The notes under the pieces were generated by a model. It made no database searches. It saw only the letters and a program-made list of their open reading frames with translations, and was not told the origin of the DNA. A DNA stretch of 64,000 nucleotides from Hymenobacter montanus (GTDB taxonomy: Bacteria > Bacteroidota > Bacteroidia > Cytophagales > Hymenobacteraceae). Location of the stretch: NCBI RefSeq assembly GCF_014699115.1, contig NZ_JACXAD010000003.1, forward strand, positions 186,001-250,000. The letters are read 5' to 3'. The position numbers were made by a program, and so were the translations under genes. The stretch's first letter is position 1; each line of letters opens with the position of its first letter. Shown piece after piece: positions 54,529 to 63,492 of the stretch.

Positions 54529-54954
54529 CTATTTGCTCATGCTCTCGTATTGGCTGGGGCTGCCCAGAGCTTGTTGGGTGCGCATGATGTTCACCTGCCG
54601 GGCCGCCTCGTTGAAAAACTCTAACCGGCGGATGAGCATTTCCTTGGTTAGGACGCGACCCTCGGGCGTGCGCATAGTGGCCCGCCGGTCGTTTAGGATG
54701 TGCCGCATGGCCGCCAGGGTTGGGCCCTCGTGCTGCATAAACTGCTGCTGAAACTCCGCCAGCCGGGCCACGCCGGAAGTCGTGAGGCGGAAGTCTTCGC
54801 CCGCGCCCTGGTTGAGCACCTCGCACAGCACGTACACCTCAATGGGCAAGCTGGTTTCGAGGGCCGTAGTACGCAGGTCGAGGCCCGCCGCCAAGGCATC
54901 AAGGATGATGCGCACGTTGCGCTCAAATTGCTGGTAATAGGCTTGTGCTTCCAT
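54529..54954 (-). CDS. Hypothetical protein, 141 aa, next to moxR
   Basis: A helical soluble protein: YYQQFERNVRIILDALAAGL, LRTTALETSLPIEVYVLCEV, GVARLAEFQQQFMQHEGPTL. It is not recognised as a known domain. It is the last gene of the minus-strand PPIase-surA-moxR series, 92 bp after the moxR stop. ATG 54952-54954 is chosen; the frame upstream runs into the GCTTGGT-type repeat and is not real protein. Confidence 0.65.
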   Translation of the reverse strand: MEAQAYYQQFERNVRIILDALAAGLDLRTTALETSLPIEVYVLCEVLNQGAGEDFRLTTSGVARLAEFQQQFMQHEGPTLAAMRHILNDRRATMRTPEGRVLTKEMLIRRLEFFNEAARQVNIMRTQQALGSPSQYESMSK

Positions 54955-54959
54955 TTTTT

Positions 54960-55042
54960 GGTGCTTGGTGGTGCTTGGTGCTTGATGCCTGGTGCTTGGA
55001 ATTAAAGAAAACCATGCACCAAGCACTAAGCATCAGGCACCA
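54960..55042. repeat. Dispersed GCACCAA-type repeat with inverted arms
   Basis: The left part GGTGCTTGGTGGTGCTTGGT is mirrored by the right part GCACCAAGCACTAAGCATCA. The unit GCTTGGT is the reverse complement of ACCAAGC, which makes up the E1 linker at 19587-19619. Confidence 0.7.
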
Positions 55043-55046
55043 ATAA

Positions 55047-56012
55047 CTATAAAAGTTCTTTCACGATTTGCTCTACGCTTACGCCTTCGGCTTCGGCTTT
55101 GAAGTTGCGCACGAGGCGGTGACGCAGGATGGGCACGGCCACGGCCCGGACGTCTTCGATGTCGGGCGAGTACTTACCGTTGAGCAAGGCGTTGCACTTG
55201 GCGCCCACGACGAGGTGCTGCGAGGCCCGGGGGCCGGCGCCCCATTCCAGTAGCTGGTTGGTGCGCGGGGCGGCCCGCTCGGTATTGGGGCGGGTTTTGT
55301 GCACGAGGCTCACGGCGTACTCTATCACATTGTCGGCCACCGGTACGCGGCGGACCAACTCCTGGAAGGCCTGGATGTCGGCCGCATGGAGCACTTTACT
55401 AACCAGCTGCTTGCGGTCGGAGGTGGTGTTCTTGACGATATTCAGCTCTTCGGCGTAGCTGGGATAACCCAGCTCGATGTTGAACATAAACCGGTCGAGC
55501 TGCGCTTCGGGCAGGGGGTAAGTGCCTTCCTGCTCGATGGGGTTTTGGGTGGCCAGCACGAAGAACGGACGCGCCAGGGCGTAGCGCTGGCCCGCCACCG
55601 TGACGGCATACTCCTGCATCGACTCGAGCAGGGCCGCCTGCGTTTTGGGCGGTGTGCGGTTGATTTCGTCGGCCAGGATGATGTTGGCGAAAATGGGGCC
55701 TTTGACGAAATGGAAATCGCGCTGCTGATTCATCGTTTCCGAGCCCACGATGTCGGAGGGCATCAAATCGGGCGTGAACTGGATGCGGTTGAACGACAGG
55801 TCGAGCGAGTCGGCAATGGTTTGAATCAGCAGGGTTTTGGCCAGGCCGGGCACGCCCACCAGCAGGCTGTGCCCTTGCGAAAACACGGCGGTAAGCACCA
55901 GCCGCACCACATCGTCCTGCCCCACGATGACTTTACCAATTTCCTGGCGCAGCTTCTGGTAGGAGGCGGCCAGGGCATCGGCGGCTTCTTTGTCGGAGGG
56001 GAATGAGACCAT
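55047..56012 (-). CDS. MoxR-family AAA+ ATPase
   Basis: A cytoplasmic AAA+ chaperone-like ATPase. Walker A is GVPGLAKT (residues 53-60), Walker B FANIILADEINRTPPKTQ, sensor 1 in FFVLATQNPIEQEGTYPLPE and sensor 2 in the lid. MoxR proteins usually work with VWA-domain or DUF58 partners; none is directly adjacent. ATG 56010-56012 gives 321 aa, the normal length. Lying behind surA and the PPIase, it may belong to an envelope-assembly set. Confidence 0.92.
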   Translation of the reverse strand: MVSFPSDKEAADALAASYQKLRQEIGKVIVGQDDVVRLVLTAVFSQGHSLLVGVPGLAKTLLIQTIADSLDLSFNRIQFTPDLMPSDIVGSETMNQQRDFHFVKGPIFANIILADEINRTPPKTQAALLESMQEYAVTVAGQRYALARPFFVLATQNPIEQEGTYPLPEAQLDRFMFNIELGYPSYAEELNIVKNTTSDRKQLVSKVLHAADIQAFQELVRRVPVADNVIEYAVSLVHKTRPNTERAAPRTNQLLEWGAGPRASQHLVVGAKCNALLNGKYSPDIEDVRAVAVPILRHRLVRNFKAEAEGVSVEQIVKELL

Positions 56013-56034
56013 TCGGAAGGTTAAGCGAAAAAAA

Positions 56035-56120
56035 GTCGTCCTGACCCAGCCCCGGGCCTTGCCAGCGTGGAACGGCGAGTGTTCCACCTTGGCAAGGGCC
56101 CCGGGCCTACTCAGGATGAC
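56035..56120. repeat. GC-rich inverted repeat between moxR and surA
   Basis: The arms GTGGAAC/GTTCCAC, TTGCCA/TGGCAA, CCCGGGCC blocks and TCCTGA/TCAGGA form a near-perfect 86-bp hairpin around GGCGAGT. It covers the gap between surA and moxR and has no T-tract, so a REP-like element or RNA-stability hairpin is likely. Confidence 0.7.
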
Positions 56121-56139
56121 ACGGGAACAGGCATGAAGT

Positions 56140-57534
56140 TTATCTTCCCTCGGCTACATCCAGCACCTTGCACTGGGCATACTCGGGGGCGATTTCCAGG
56201 TATACGGTACCGCGGTTCTTGAGAAACCACTCGTCGAGCGCCTTGTTTCTTTTTTCGTTGAGGGCCGCGGCGGCAATTTTCTGGTAATCCTGCTCAAGGT
56301 TAGCCTGGTGGGGCGGGGTGTTCGACTTCAGCCACAGGATGCGCATGGCCTCTTTGCCATCGTCGGTACGGTAGGGCATGGGGGGGGTAATGTGGCCCAC
56401 CTTCATGGTGTCGATGGTGAAGAAGATGGCCGGGTCGAGCTTGTCCAGAGGCAGGCGGGTGCCGCCGTCGGCGCGATTCTGCAGCAGGCCACCGTTGACA
56501 CTGCTGGTTTTATCGGTCGAATGGTCCTTAGCTGCTTTGGCGAAGGTGATGCTGTCGGACAGAATCTGGCGGCGCAGCTTGGTCAGGAGTTTCGCGGCCT
56601 CGCTGGCGTCGGCTTTGCCCGCTTCGGGCTTGAGCAGGATGTGGCGCGTGGAATACGTGTTGCCCTTACGCTCGATAAACTGGATGAGGTGGAAGCCGAA
56701 CTGCGACTGCACCACTGGCGAGAGCTGGCCCGGCTCCAGCTTCATGGAAGCGGCTTCGTACTCCGGCACTAGCTCGCCCCGTTTGAAAAACCCGAGGTAG
56801 CCGCCCTCTTTGGCCGAGCCCGGATCCTGGGAGTACTGCTTGGCCAGCGTGGCGAAGTCGGCCCCGGCCAGCACCTGCCCCCGGATGTCGTTCAGCTTGG
56901 CAATAGCGGCCTGCTTGACCTGTTCGTTTACCTGAGCCGGGATGATAATCTGGCCCACCTCAACTTCGGTGCTGAAGTAGGGCAGGCTGTCCTTGGGCAC
57001 TTTGCTAAAGTAGTGTGCCACTTCGCGCGGCGTCACCGCCACCTTGCCGGTGATGGTCTCCTGCATTTTCTGCTGAATGAGCTGGTCTTTGATCTGGGGC
57101 CGCAGGTCTTCTTTCAGCGACTTGATGGGCTTGTTGTACTGCTCTTCCAGCCGTTTCTCCGAGCCAATCTGCTGGATGAAGTAGGCCATGCGCCGGTCGA
57201 CTTCGTTATTCACCTGGGCATCGGTCACGGTTACCGAGTCGACTTCGGCGCGGGCCAGCATCAGCTTGTTGAGCACCAGGCTCTGCAGAATTTTGCACTT
57301 CAAATTCGGGGGCAGGGCCTTGCCCTCGGCCCGGGCGGCTTCCTGGGCGTAGATGAGTTCCACGTCGGACTGCAGTACGATCTGGTTGTCTACTTTCACC
57401 ACGATGCCGTCCAGCAGTTGCTGCCCTTTGGGCCGGCTAATGCCCAATTGGGCCCGGGAAGCCGGGGCAAATCCCAGCAGTAACAGCAGCGTAAGCAAGG
57501 CTGACGCCGCGGCACAATTCACTTTGAAAAGCAT
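56140..57534 (-). CDS. surA: SurA-like periplasmic peptidylprolyl isomerase
   Basis: A periplasmic chaperone and parvulin-type isomerase for outer-membrane proteins. A signal peptide (ASALLTLLLLLGFAPASRAQ) precedes a SurA N-terminal chaperone domain (about 35-180; DGIVVKVDNQIVLQSDVELI, QSLVLNKLMLARAEVDSV). Two rotamase domains follow, at about 186-285 (VEVGQIIIPAQV, FATLAKQYSQDPGSAKEGG) and 295-400 (YSTRHILLKPEAGKAD). ATG 57532-57534 is used for the signal peptide; 464 aa is normal. It is followed on the same strand by moxR and preceded by a second PPIase. Confidence 0.93.
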   Translation of the reverse strand: MLFKVNCAAASALLTLLLLLGFAPASRAQLGISRPKGQQLLDGIVVKVDNQIVLQSDVELIYAQEAARAEGKALPPNLKCKILQSLVLNKLMLARAEVDSVTVTDAQVNNEVDRRMAYFIQQIGSEKRLEEQYNKPIKSLKEDLRPQIKDQLIQQKMQETITGKVAVTPREVAHYFSKVPKDSLPYFSTEVEVGQIIIPAQVNEQVKQAAIAKLNDIRGQVLAGADFATLAKQYSQDPGSAKEGGYLGFFKRGELVPEYEAASMKLEPGQLSPVVQSQFGFHLIQFIERKGNTYSTRHILLKPEAGKADASEAAKLLTKLRRQILSDSITFAKAAKDHSTDKTSSVNGGLLQNRADGGTRLPLDKLDPAIFFTIDTMKVGHITPPMPYRTDDGKEAMRILWLKSNTPPHQANLEQDYQKIAAAALNEKRNKALDEWFLKNRGTVYLEIAPEYAQCKVLDVAEGR

Positions 57535-57693
57535 AGAGTAGGTATGTAAAGCCGGCCGGCAGCTGCCGGGGCTCGGGTCGTGGTTGCCTAACACGCAAAC
57601 CAACCCACAAATTTCACGATAAATCCGTTGGCAGCCAAAAGCAAGGAGCAGGAGCGGCCCCGGAAGGTTGCAGGGAGCGGATAAAGAAAGAAT

Positions 57694-57748
57694 GAGCCGG
57701 CAAACACGAAGAATTTCTCAACGGATAATCCTTCCTGTTTGCCGGCTC
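57694..57748 (-). terminator. Hairpin between the two PPIase genes
   Basis: The stem GAGCCGGCAAACA/TGTTTGCCGGCTC has a 29-nt loop and T-rich sequence (ATTCTTTCTTTAT) after it on the minus strand; it may partly end the upstream PPIase transcript. Confidence 0.5.
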
Positions 57749-57771
57749 GTTACTTCTCGGCTAGCCTGGGT

Positions 57772-60096
57772 TTACTTGGTGACGAGCTTGTTGAGCTCGG
57801 CCTCGTTGATTTTTATTGGCCGCTGGGCCCGCATCTGGGAAATCCATTCTTTTTCCAGGTAGGTCTGGTAGTCAGAAGTGGCCTGACCCCGCGCCTCAGC
57901 CAGGGTCTTCGGACCAGCAGGCAGCACTTTATCGATGGTGATAGTGTAATAGCGACCATCTTTCTCCACTTTGTAGGTGCCGGGTCCCTTGCTGGTAAAT
58001 TCATCAACCACCTTGTTGTCGCCTTTCTGGAACGTGCGCTGGGTGATTTGCACCGACAGTGGATTTTTAGCGTTAAAGTGCTGCTCAATAGCGGCAGGGT
58101 CGCGGGTGTAAGCGCGCAGGGAGAGGGCATCGGGCGAGCTGGCCCCGGCCGGGCGGGCGGCGGCCGTGCTGGCAACCACAACGTGGCTGGGCTTAACTCC
58201 TTTGCCGGTTAAGTACGTCCGAACGCGGGCGTTGCGCTGGTTGACCAGGGCCGCGGAGGCCCCCGCCTTTGCGCTACCGCTTAAAACAACCGTCAGGGCC
58301 GTGTCGGTCTGCATTTGGCTGGCGAGCTTGTCCAGCGCCGTGGTGCTGGCGGGAGTCAGGGTGGCCGTCCGGGGCCGGAAGCCGACGCTGGCCGGAATGC
58401 CTTTCGTTACCGGCAGCGACGCGTCCTTGCCGTAAAACTGCTGAACCTGGTCGCGCAAGGCCGCCGTGGCGGCGCTTACCACCGAACCCTGCACGCGCTG
58501 GTCCCACTGATACTTGGCCTGGTTTTCGGCGAAGTACTTCTTCAGCCCCACGGAGTCCTCAATGGCTTTGCTCCACACCTTTTCGTCCATCAACTGGAAG
58601 AGCAGGATGCCGTCGCGGTACTCTTTTACCAGCATGCGGTAGTCCTCGTACTTGTTTTCGAGGCTGTTCTTCTCGAAGTCGATTAGCGACTGCTCCACGT
58701 ACTGGTCGTAGAGCTGCTGCATAATGAATAATGGCTGGGCCCCGGCCCGGGCGCGCTGGTTTTGCTGCACGAAGGCCAGAAAGTCCTTCACCAGGTACGG
58801 CTTGCTTTTGATGGTGAACAGCGCCGAATAGTCGGTGGGCGTTTTGCTGGGTTTGGCCGGGGCCGCCGGAGCAGTGTACTTAAACCGCCCGGCAACCAGG
58901 GCAGTGTCGGCCTTGCTGAGGACGTAGGCTTTCACGGTGGGTACTTCCACCAGTTGGTCTTCCTGCCAAATGCGCTTCAGGAATGCAGCCTTGTTCAGCT
59001 CCGAGCGGGAGTCTTTGGATACTTTGCTTTTCAGCGTAGCCTCCATATCGGCAAATTTGGCGAGGGGCTGGCGCTCCAGCAGCTTAATGACGTGCCAGCC
59101 GTAGGGGGTTTGCACGGGGGGGGCAATCTCGCCGGGCTTCTGCAGCTTGAAGGCGGCTTCTTCGAACGAGGGAATCATCCGGCCCGTGCCGAAGGGCGGT
59201 AGCTCGCCACCGTTGACGGCCGAGCCCGCGTCTTCCGAGAACTGGGCCACGAGCTTGTCCCAGTTCTCGCCCTTTTTCAAGCGGCTGTACAGCTCGTCGA
59301 TTTTCTTCTTGGCCACGAGCGAATCGGCCTTAGCCGCTTTGGCATTCACGCGAACCATCAGGTGGGCCACCTTGATTTCACCCTGGGCCGGCCGCTTGTC
59401 GTTGACTTTGATGAGGTGGTAGCCGAATCGGGTCCGAATCGGGGCGGATACCTGCCCCACCGGGGTCTTGTACGCGGCCGACTCGAAGGGATACACCATC
59501 TGCATGGCCGTGAAATAGCCGAGCTTCCCGGCATTTTCCTTGGCGGAAGGGTCGTCGCTCTGGGTGCGGGCCAATTGCGCAAAATCAGCCCCGCTCAGTA
59601 GTTGCTGCCGGAGATCGGAAATCTTTTTATACGCGGCCAACGTGTCCTGCGGGGCGGCATCGGGGGCCACGCGAATGAGCAGGTGCGAGGCGTTGACTTC
59701 CTCGCTCATCCGGTCGTAGGCCTCACGCACCAGCTTGTCGGTCACGCTTTTCTCCGTCAGGTAGGGCTGCGAAAGCTGCTGGCGGTAGCCGTCCAGCTCG
59801 CGCCTGAAGGCCTGGGTGGTATCGAGGCCTTTTTGTTCCGCTTCGAGCACCTTGAGGCGGAAGTTGGTGTACAGGTCCAGGTAGTCGGTTACGCTTTGGC
59901 GGGTGCCATAGTCAGGGGCCGAGCTATTGTTCTTGCGGTACACGTAGGCAAACTCATTAGCTGGTACCGGGTAAGAACCCAGGGTTGCGACAGCGGGCGC
60001 GGGCGCAGTAGAAGCCGTAGCGGCTGGTTTAGAGGTCTGACAACCACCCAGCAGGGCAACGACGGCCACACCGGCGTACAGAATGCGTTTGTACAT
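57772..60096 (-). CDS. PpiD-like PPIase lipoprotein with an OmpA-like insertion
   Basis: An envelope foldase: a lipoprotein signal ending VVALLGGC, an N-terminal chaperone helix region, then two parvulin domains at about 135-235 (ASHLLIRVAPDAAPQ, LGYFTAMQMVYPFES) and 240-345 (VAHLMVRVNAKAAKADSL, FGTGRMIPSFEEAA). A long helical linker follows. At about 570-640 there is an OmpA-like segment (LTPASTTALDKLASQM, LSGSAKAGASAALVNQRNAR, VRTYLTGKGVKPSHVVV). There the GHTD motif of peptidoglycan binders reads GSAKAG. ATG 60094-60096 gives 774 aa, longer than PpiD or PrsA. It heads the minus-strand foldase series. Confidence 0.87.
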   Translation of the reverse strand: MYKRILYAGVAVVALLGGCQTSKPAATASTAPAPAVATLGSYPVPANEFAYVYRKNNSSAPDYGTRQSVTDYLDLYTNFRLKVLEAEQKGLDTTQAFRRELDGYRQQLSQPYLTEKSVTDKLVREAYDRMSEEVNASHLLIRVAPDAAPQDTLAAYKKISDLRQQLLSGADFAQLARTQSDDPSAKENAGKLGYFTAMQMVYPFESAAYKTPVGQVSAPIRTRFGYHLIKVNDKRPAQGEIKVAHLMVRVNAKAAKADSLVAKKKIDELYSRLKKGENWDKLVAQFSEDAGSAVNGGELPPFGTGRMIPSFEEAAFKLQKPGEIAPPVQTPYGWHVIKLLERQPLAKFADMEATLKSKVSKDSRSELNKAAFLKRIWQEDQLVEVPTVKAYVLSKADTALVAGRFKYTAPAAPAKPSKTPTDYSALFTIKSKPYLVKDFLAFVQQNQRARAGAQPLFIMQQLYDQYVEQSLIDFEKNSLENKYEDYRMLVKEYRDGILLFQLMDEKVWSKAIEDSVGLKKYFAENQAKYQWDQRVQGSVVSAATAALRDQVQQFYGKDASLPVTKGIPASVGFRPRTATLTPASTTALDKLASQMQTDTALTVVLSGSAKAGASAALVNQRNARVRTYLTGKGVKPSHVVVASTAAARPAGASSPDALSLRAYTRDPAAIEQHFNAKNPLSVQITQRTFQKGDNKVVDEFTSKGPGTYKVEKDGRYYTITIDKVLPAGPKTLAEARGQATSDYQTYLEKEWISQMRAQRPIKINEAELNKLVTK

Positions 60097-60389
60097 AAGT
60101 AAAACGTAGGAGACAAAAACGCTAAGCCGGAAGAAACCAGCCAAGCGGGCAGAAGATTACCGGTGCGAAATTAAGTAATTTCCGTAGGTAATTGCGCAAG
60201 TAAGTTTTTAGCACTGGCAAACAAACCCTAAGCGGCAGTTTCGGGCTTGAAATGCGCAGTACGCGGTAACAAAGCGAAGCCGGACTACCGCTGCTAAGAG
60301 GCACTATAGCCCGGTACGCCAGCCGTAGCAAATGGGCGGGCCATGAGGCTAAGAAAACCGGAAAGTGCGCGGCCGGATCTTAGGTGCCG

Positions 60390-60803
60390 CTAGTTGAGGT
60401 GCTTGCTCAAATGGCACACGGTGTGGTTGCCACGGGTAAAGAACACCACCCGGTCCATGAGCCGGTTTACCAGCGTCATGCCCATGCCCCCCTTCCGGCC
60501 CTGGCGGATGTAGTCGTGCAAGTTGGGGCTCTGGTGGGGTGGGGGTAAAAAAATGGTGTTGCCGTGGTCAGCAATTTCCACGTTTAAATCGTGGTTTTCG
60601 AAGGTTAGCTCAAGGTCGAGGAACTGGCTTTCATCCTCGCCGTTGGCGTGAATAATAAAGTTGGCCACCACCTCATCAACCGCCAGCACTACTTGGTTGA
60701 TGGTAATTTCAGGCAGTTGCCGGCTGTTGAGGTAGGTCCGCACGAAGTCACGCACCTGCTGGAGGTGGCTGCGTGAACAAGCAATGCGAAGGGCCGACTT
60801 CAT
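60390..60803 (-). CDS. RsbW/SpoIIAB-like serine kinase (anti-sigma type)
   Basis: A cytoplasmic GHKL-fold ATP-binding protein that phosphorylates a STAS partner and may bind a sigma factor or other target. The N box is LAVDEVVANFIIHA, followed by VEIADHGNTIFLPPP and the glycine box GGMGMTLVNRLMD. ATG 60801-60803 gives 137 aa, typical for RsbW. It is downstream of the STAS and PP2C genes on the same strand, together forming a partner-switching module. The target sigma factor is not identifiable in the window. Confidence 0.88.
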   Translation of the reverse strand: MKSALRIACSRSHLQQVRDFVRTYLNSRQLPEITINQVVLAVDEVVANFIIHANGEDESQFLDLELTFENHDLNVEIADHGNTIFLPPPHQSPNLHDYIRQGRKGGMGMTLVNRLMDRVVFFTRGNHTVCHLSKHLN

Positions 60804-60952
60804 GGTGGTAACTTGCTGCTTACGTGGGGCAATGACGCGCTTTCCGGGAGCGAATATATTAAATATATTAACCGGCAGGACCAGAGCCGGGGGGCTTCCA
60901 CCGGGTCTGGTGCTTCCGCGCGTCAAGTACATCAAGTAAGTAATTTCATGGC

Positions 60953-61282
60953 TTAAACTGCTTCGGCTTCAGTGGCACTGGGCACGATGGTCATTAAGGC
61001 ATCCAGGCCCAGGATTTCGAACACGTTGAACACTTTTTCCTGCATGTTGAAGAACACCAGCTTCACGTGGGCATCCTGAAACCGCTGGAGGTGGGAGATG
61101 AAAACACCCAGGCCAGCCGAAGAAATATAGCTGAGCTTGGCGCAGTCGACCAGCACCTTGCGGTAATTCAAAATATCGGGTTTAGCCAGCTCGGTATCAA
61201 GCACGATAGCGGAGCTGGCATCTAACTCACCGTCCAGCAGGAGGGTGAGAATATCGGCGGAGGGTTGAGCAGTCACTTTCAT
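60953..61282 (-). CDS. STAS-domain anti-sigma factor antagonist
   Basis: An RsbV/SpoIIAA-like STAS protein of 109 aa. The conserved phosphorylation site is Ser55 in LSYISSAGLGVFIS; the strands VTAQPSADILTLLLDGELDA and RKVLVDCAKL are typical. When unphosphorylated it binds the RsbW-like kinase and frees the latter's target. It lies 15 bp downstream of the phosphatase gene, so it is co-transcribed with it, and 149 bp upstream of the kinase gene. Confidence 0.92.
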   Translation of the reverse strand: MKVTAQPSADILTLLLDGELDASSAIVLDTELAKPDILNYRKVLVDCAKLSYISSAGLGVFISHLQRFQDAHVKLVFFNMQEKVFNVFEILGLDALMTIVPSATEAEAV

Positions 61283-61297
61283 AGTGAGGGCGATACG

Positions 61298-63421
61298 TCA
61301 GGCTAACGGCGGGGGTTGGGCCGATTTGAATTTAATGACCAGCAGGGTCTGGTCATCGTGGATGGGGTAGCCTTTGGTAAACGCGTTGAGGTCGTTCAGG
61401 ATAAAAGATTTAATCTCATCAGCCGCAAGATAATAGCACTCTTCCAGGCGTTGCTTAAGCCGGTCCTCGCCGTATTCGGCGCCGCCGTCGCCCCGGGCTT
61501 CGACGATGCCGTCGGTATAAATCACCATCACGTCGCCGGGGCTGTAGTCGTAGAACTGGTTTTTGATGTGCTTTTCGTAGGTTTCGTTCCGAATAATGCC
61601 CAGGCCCAGGCCGGTTGATTCGAAATAAAAGACCTCCTCGCGCATGGCGTGGTAGTACAAGGTGTGGCAGTGGCCGGCGCGTGCAAACACAAAGCCTCCC
61701 TGCTCGTAGTCAATAATATAGAGTGAAGAGGTGATGAAGGAAGACTTTTCGAGGCAGTGAACCAGCGCCGCGTTGGCCTGGGCCATAAAGCGGCTGGGCA
61801 CCGGAAACTTGTCGCGCTCGGTTTTGGCCAGCGGATTTTCCTGCATCAGCGAGTGGAAGATGCCTTTCATCTGGGCCATATGGAAGGCCGCCGTTACGCC
61901 CTTGCCGCTTACATCGCCGATGATTACGGCGAGGCGGCGGCCGGGCAAGTGCAGAAAGTCATAGAAGTCGCCGCCAACTTCCTTCGCCGCCAACGAGTGC
62001 GAGCTGATGTCGAACCAGTTATCGGTGGGCAGGTTCTTAGGAATGAGGCTGTTCTGGACCTGAGAGGCAATTTTCAGCTCCTCCTGGGTCCGCTGGTTTT
62101 CGAGGGAAGTCCGCACCAGCTCCAGGTTCTCGATGCTCAGCACCGCCTGGCTGGTAAAGGTTTGCAGAATGTTGAGGTCTTCGCGGTCGAAGGTATGCGG
62201 GTCAACTTTCAGCAGGTGCAGCATGCCGTAGGTGTAGTGCAGGCCGCGCAAGGGCAGCTGCAGCAAGGACCGAAACACGCGCGGCGTGCCGCCCTCCACC
62301 CCCAAGCGGATGTTGAGGCCATTGGTGATGAACTTGCCGGCGGGCAGCTCGTGGCCTTTCAGTTGCTCGCGCAGGGCATCGGCTTGGGTGGGCAGCAGGT
62401 TGTGGTAGAAGGTCGACGCCGCCGCGTCGAGCCGCGCCTGGCCCGGCTCCAGGTCGAGCCAGGCCGCCTCGGCCTGCACGGTTTGCACGGCCGACTCCAG
62501 CAGAATGTGGTAAACCTCAGCCGAGGTCTGCCCGCGCTGGATGATTTGGGTAAGGCGCTGCAAGCGCAGGATTTCGTTGCGCCGCTGCTCGATGATGTCA
62601 GCAATGGGCATGTTGAAGAAGGTTACCAACAAGCCCATCAAGGCGTAAAAAGCCGAGAAAAAAGCCGTGAGCAGCAGAAAGGCATATTGCGCCTCGGGCG
62701 CGATGAGCTGCGGGTCGTACTGGGTGAGGCGGAAGTACTGCACAAATACCAGTACGCCGAACAGCAAAACGGCCTGCAGCAGCGCGGCGCGCCACTTGTC
62801 GCGCTGGCTGAGATAGGCAACCCACTTCTGGTGGCCGCTAAGGTAAACGCCGTACAGGCCCAGGGTGACTACTATCGGAATGCCGAGGTAATTGGGCGGG
62901 TTGACGCCCACCAAGCGGAACAGCAGCGTGGCGCCCAGCAGAATCTCAAACAGCGTCCATTCGCGCTGCAGTCGGGTCGAGGAGCGAAACAGCACCAGGG
63001 CCCGCCAGGCATAGTTGGTGCGAGCCAGGAAGATGACGAACAAGCCCAGGTTAAGCGTGTAAATGCTGGTGAAAAAAAGACCGTTGCCGCTGAAAATGGG
63101 TTGGTCTTTCGCCAGTCGTTCGAACAGGTGCAGGCCTACGCACCCCAGGGCCAGCAGGCCCGGGCCCACTACCAGGCGCCGCAGCAGCCGCACAAATGCC
63201 TGGCCCTGCAAGGGCGAAGGCTGGTAGCGGTAGTGCAGGAAAATGGAGAGTACAAAAATACCTTGCGTTAGCTGGGTGGCCCATTCCGGCCAGCGGCCTA
63301 GCCACGGGTCGGCTCCGGAATGACTAAGCGCACTAAGCAATAACGCAACCCAACTAAGCAGGCTAAGCGGCAGCAGGAGAGAAAGGAAGCGTTGGGGCAC
63401 AAACAAAACAAGGAAAAACAC
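61298..63421 (-). CDS. Membrane-bound GAF-PP2C (SpoIIE/RsbU-like) phosphatase
   Basis: Signal input of the partner switch: dephosphorylates the STAS protein. The N-terminal third has about 7-9 membrane helices (LLLPLSLLSWVALLLSAL, FVLSIFLHYRY, LGVFGVLVFVQYFRL-type). A GAF domain follows (about 275-430; LQRLTQIIQRGQTSAEVYHI), then the SpoIIE phosphatase with metal-binding Asp in VIIGDVSGKGVTAAFHMAQM, VMVIYTDGIVEARGDGG and DDQTLLVIKF. The start codon is GTG at 63419-63421. What the membrane or GAF part senses is unknown. Confidence 0.92.
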   Translation of the reverse strand: MFFLVLFVPQRFLSLLLPLSLLSWVALLLSALSHSGADPWLGRWPEWATQLTQGIFVLSIFLHYRYQPSPLQGQAFVRLLRRLVVGPGLLALGCVGLHLFERLAKDQPIFSGNGLFFTSIYTLNLGLFVIFLARTNYAWRALVLFRSSTRLQREWTLFEILLGATLLFRLVGVNPPNYLGIPIVVTLGLYGVYLSGHQKWVAYLSQRDKWRAALLQAVLLFGVLVFVQYFRLTQYDPQLIAPEAQYAFLLLTAFFSAFYALMGLLVTFFNMPIADIIEQRRNEILRLQRLTQIIQRGQTSAEVYHILLESAVQTVQAEAAWLDLEPGQARLDAAASTFYHNLLPTQADALREQLKGHELPAGKFITNGLNIRLGVEGGTPRVFRSLLQLPLRGLHYTYGMLHLLKVDPHTFDREDLNILQTFTSQAVLSIENLELVRTSLENQRTQEELKIASQVQNSLIPKNLPTDNWFDISSHSLAAKEVGGDFYDFLHLPGRRLAVIIGDVSGKGVTAAFHMAQMKGIFHSLMQENPLAKTERDKFPVPSRFMAQANAALVHCLEKSSFITSSLYIIDYEQGGFVFARAGHCHTLYYHAMREEVFYFESTGLGLGIIRNETYEKHIKNQFYDYSPGDVMVIYTDGIVEARGDGGAEYGEDRLKQRLEECYYLAADEIKSFILNDLNAFTKGYPIHDDQTLLVIKFKSAQPPPLA

Positions 63422-63492
63422 AAGTGTACCAGCCCGCCGCGTCTTTATCGACGCTCAACGGCATGCAAGATACAATCGGCCACTTATACAAT

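Noticed and set aside
54960..55042. Possible CRISPR-like array because of short repeated units
   Set aside because: Units are 7 bp, tandem and inverted, with no spacers and no cas genes.
61757..63271. A 504-codon open frame on the plus strand opposite the PP2C gene
   Set aside because: It is antisense to a protein with clear domains, is rich in Gln, His and Gly typical of the reverse frame of GC-rich coding DNA, and shows no motif.
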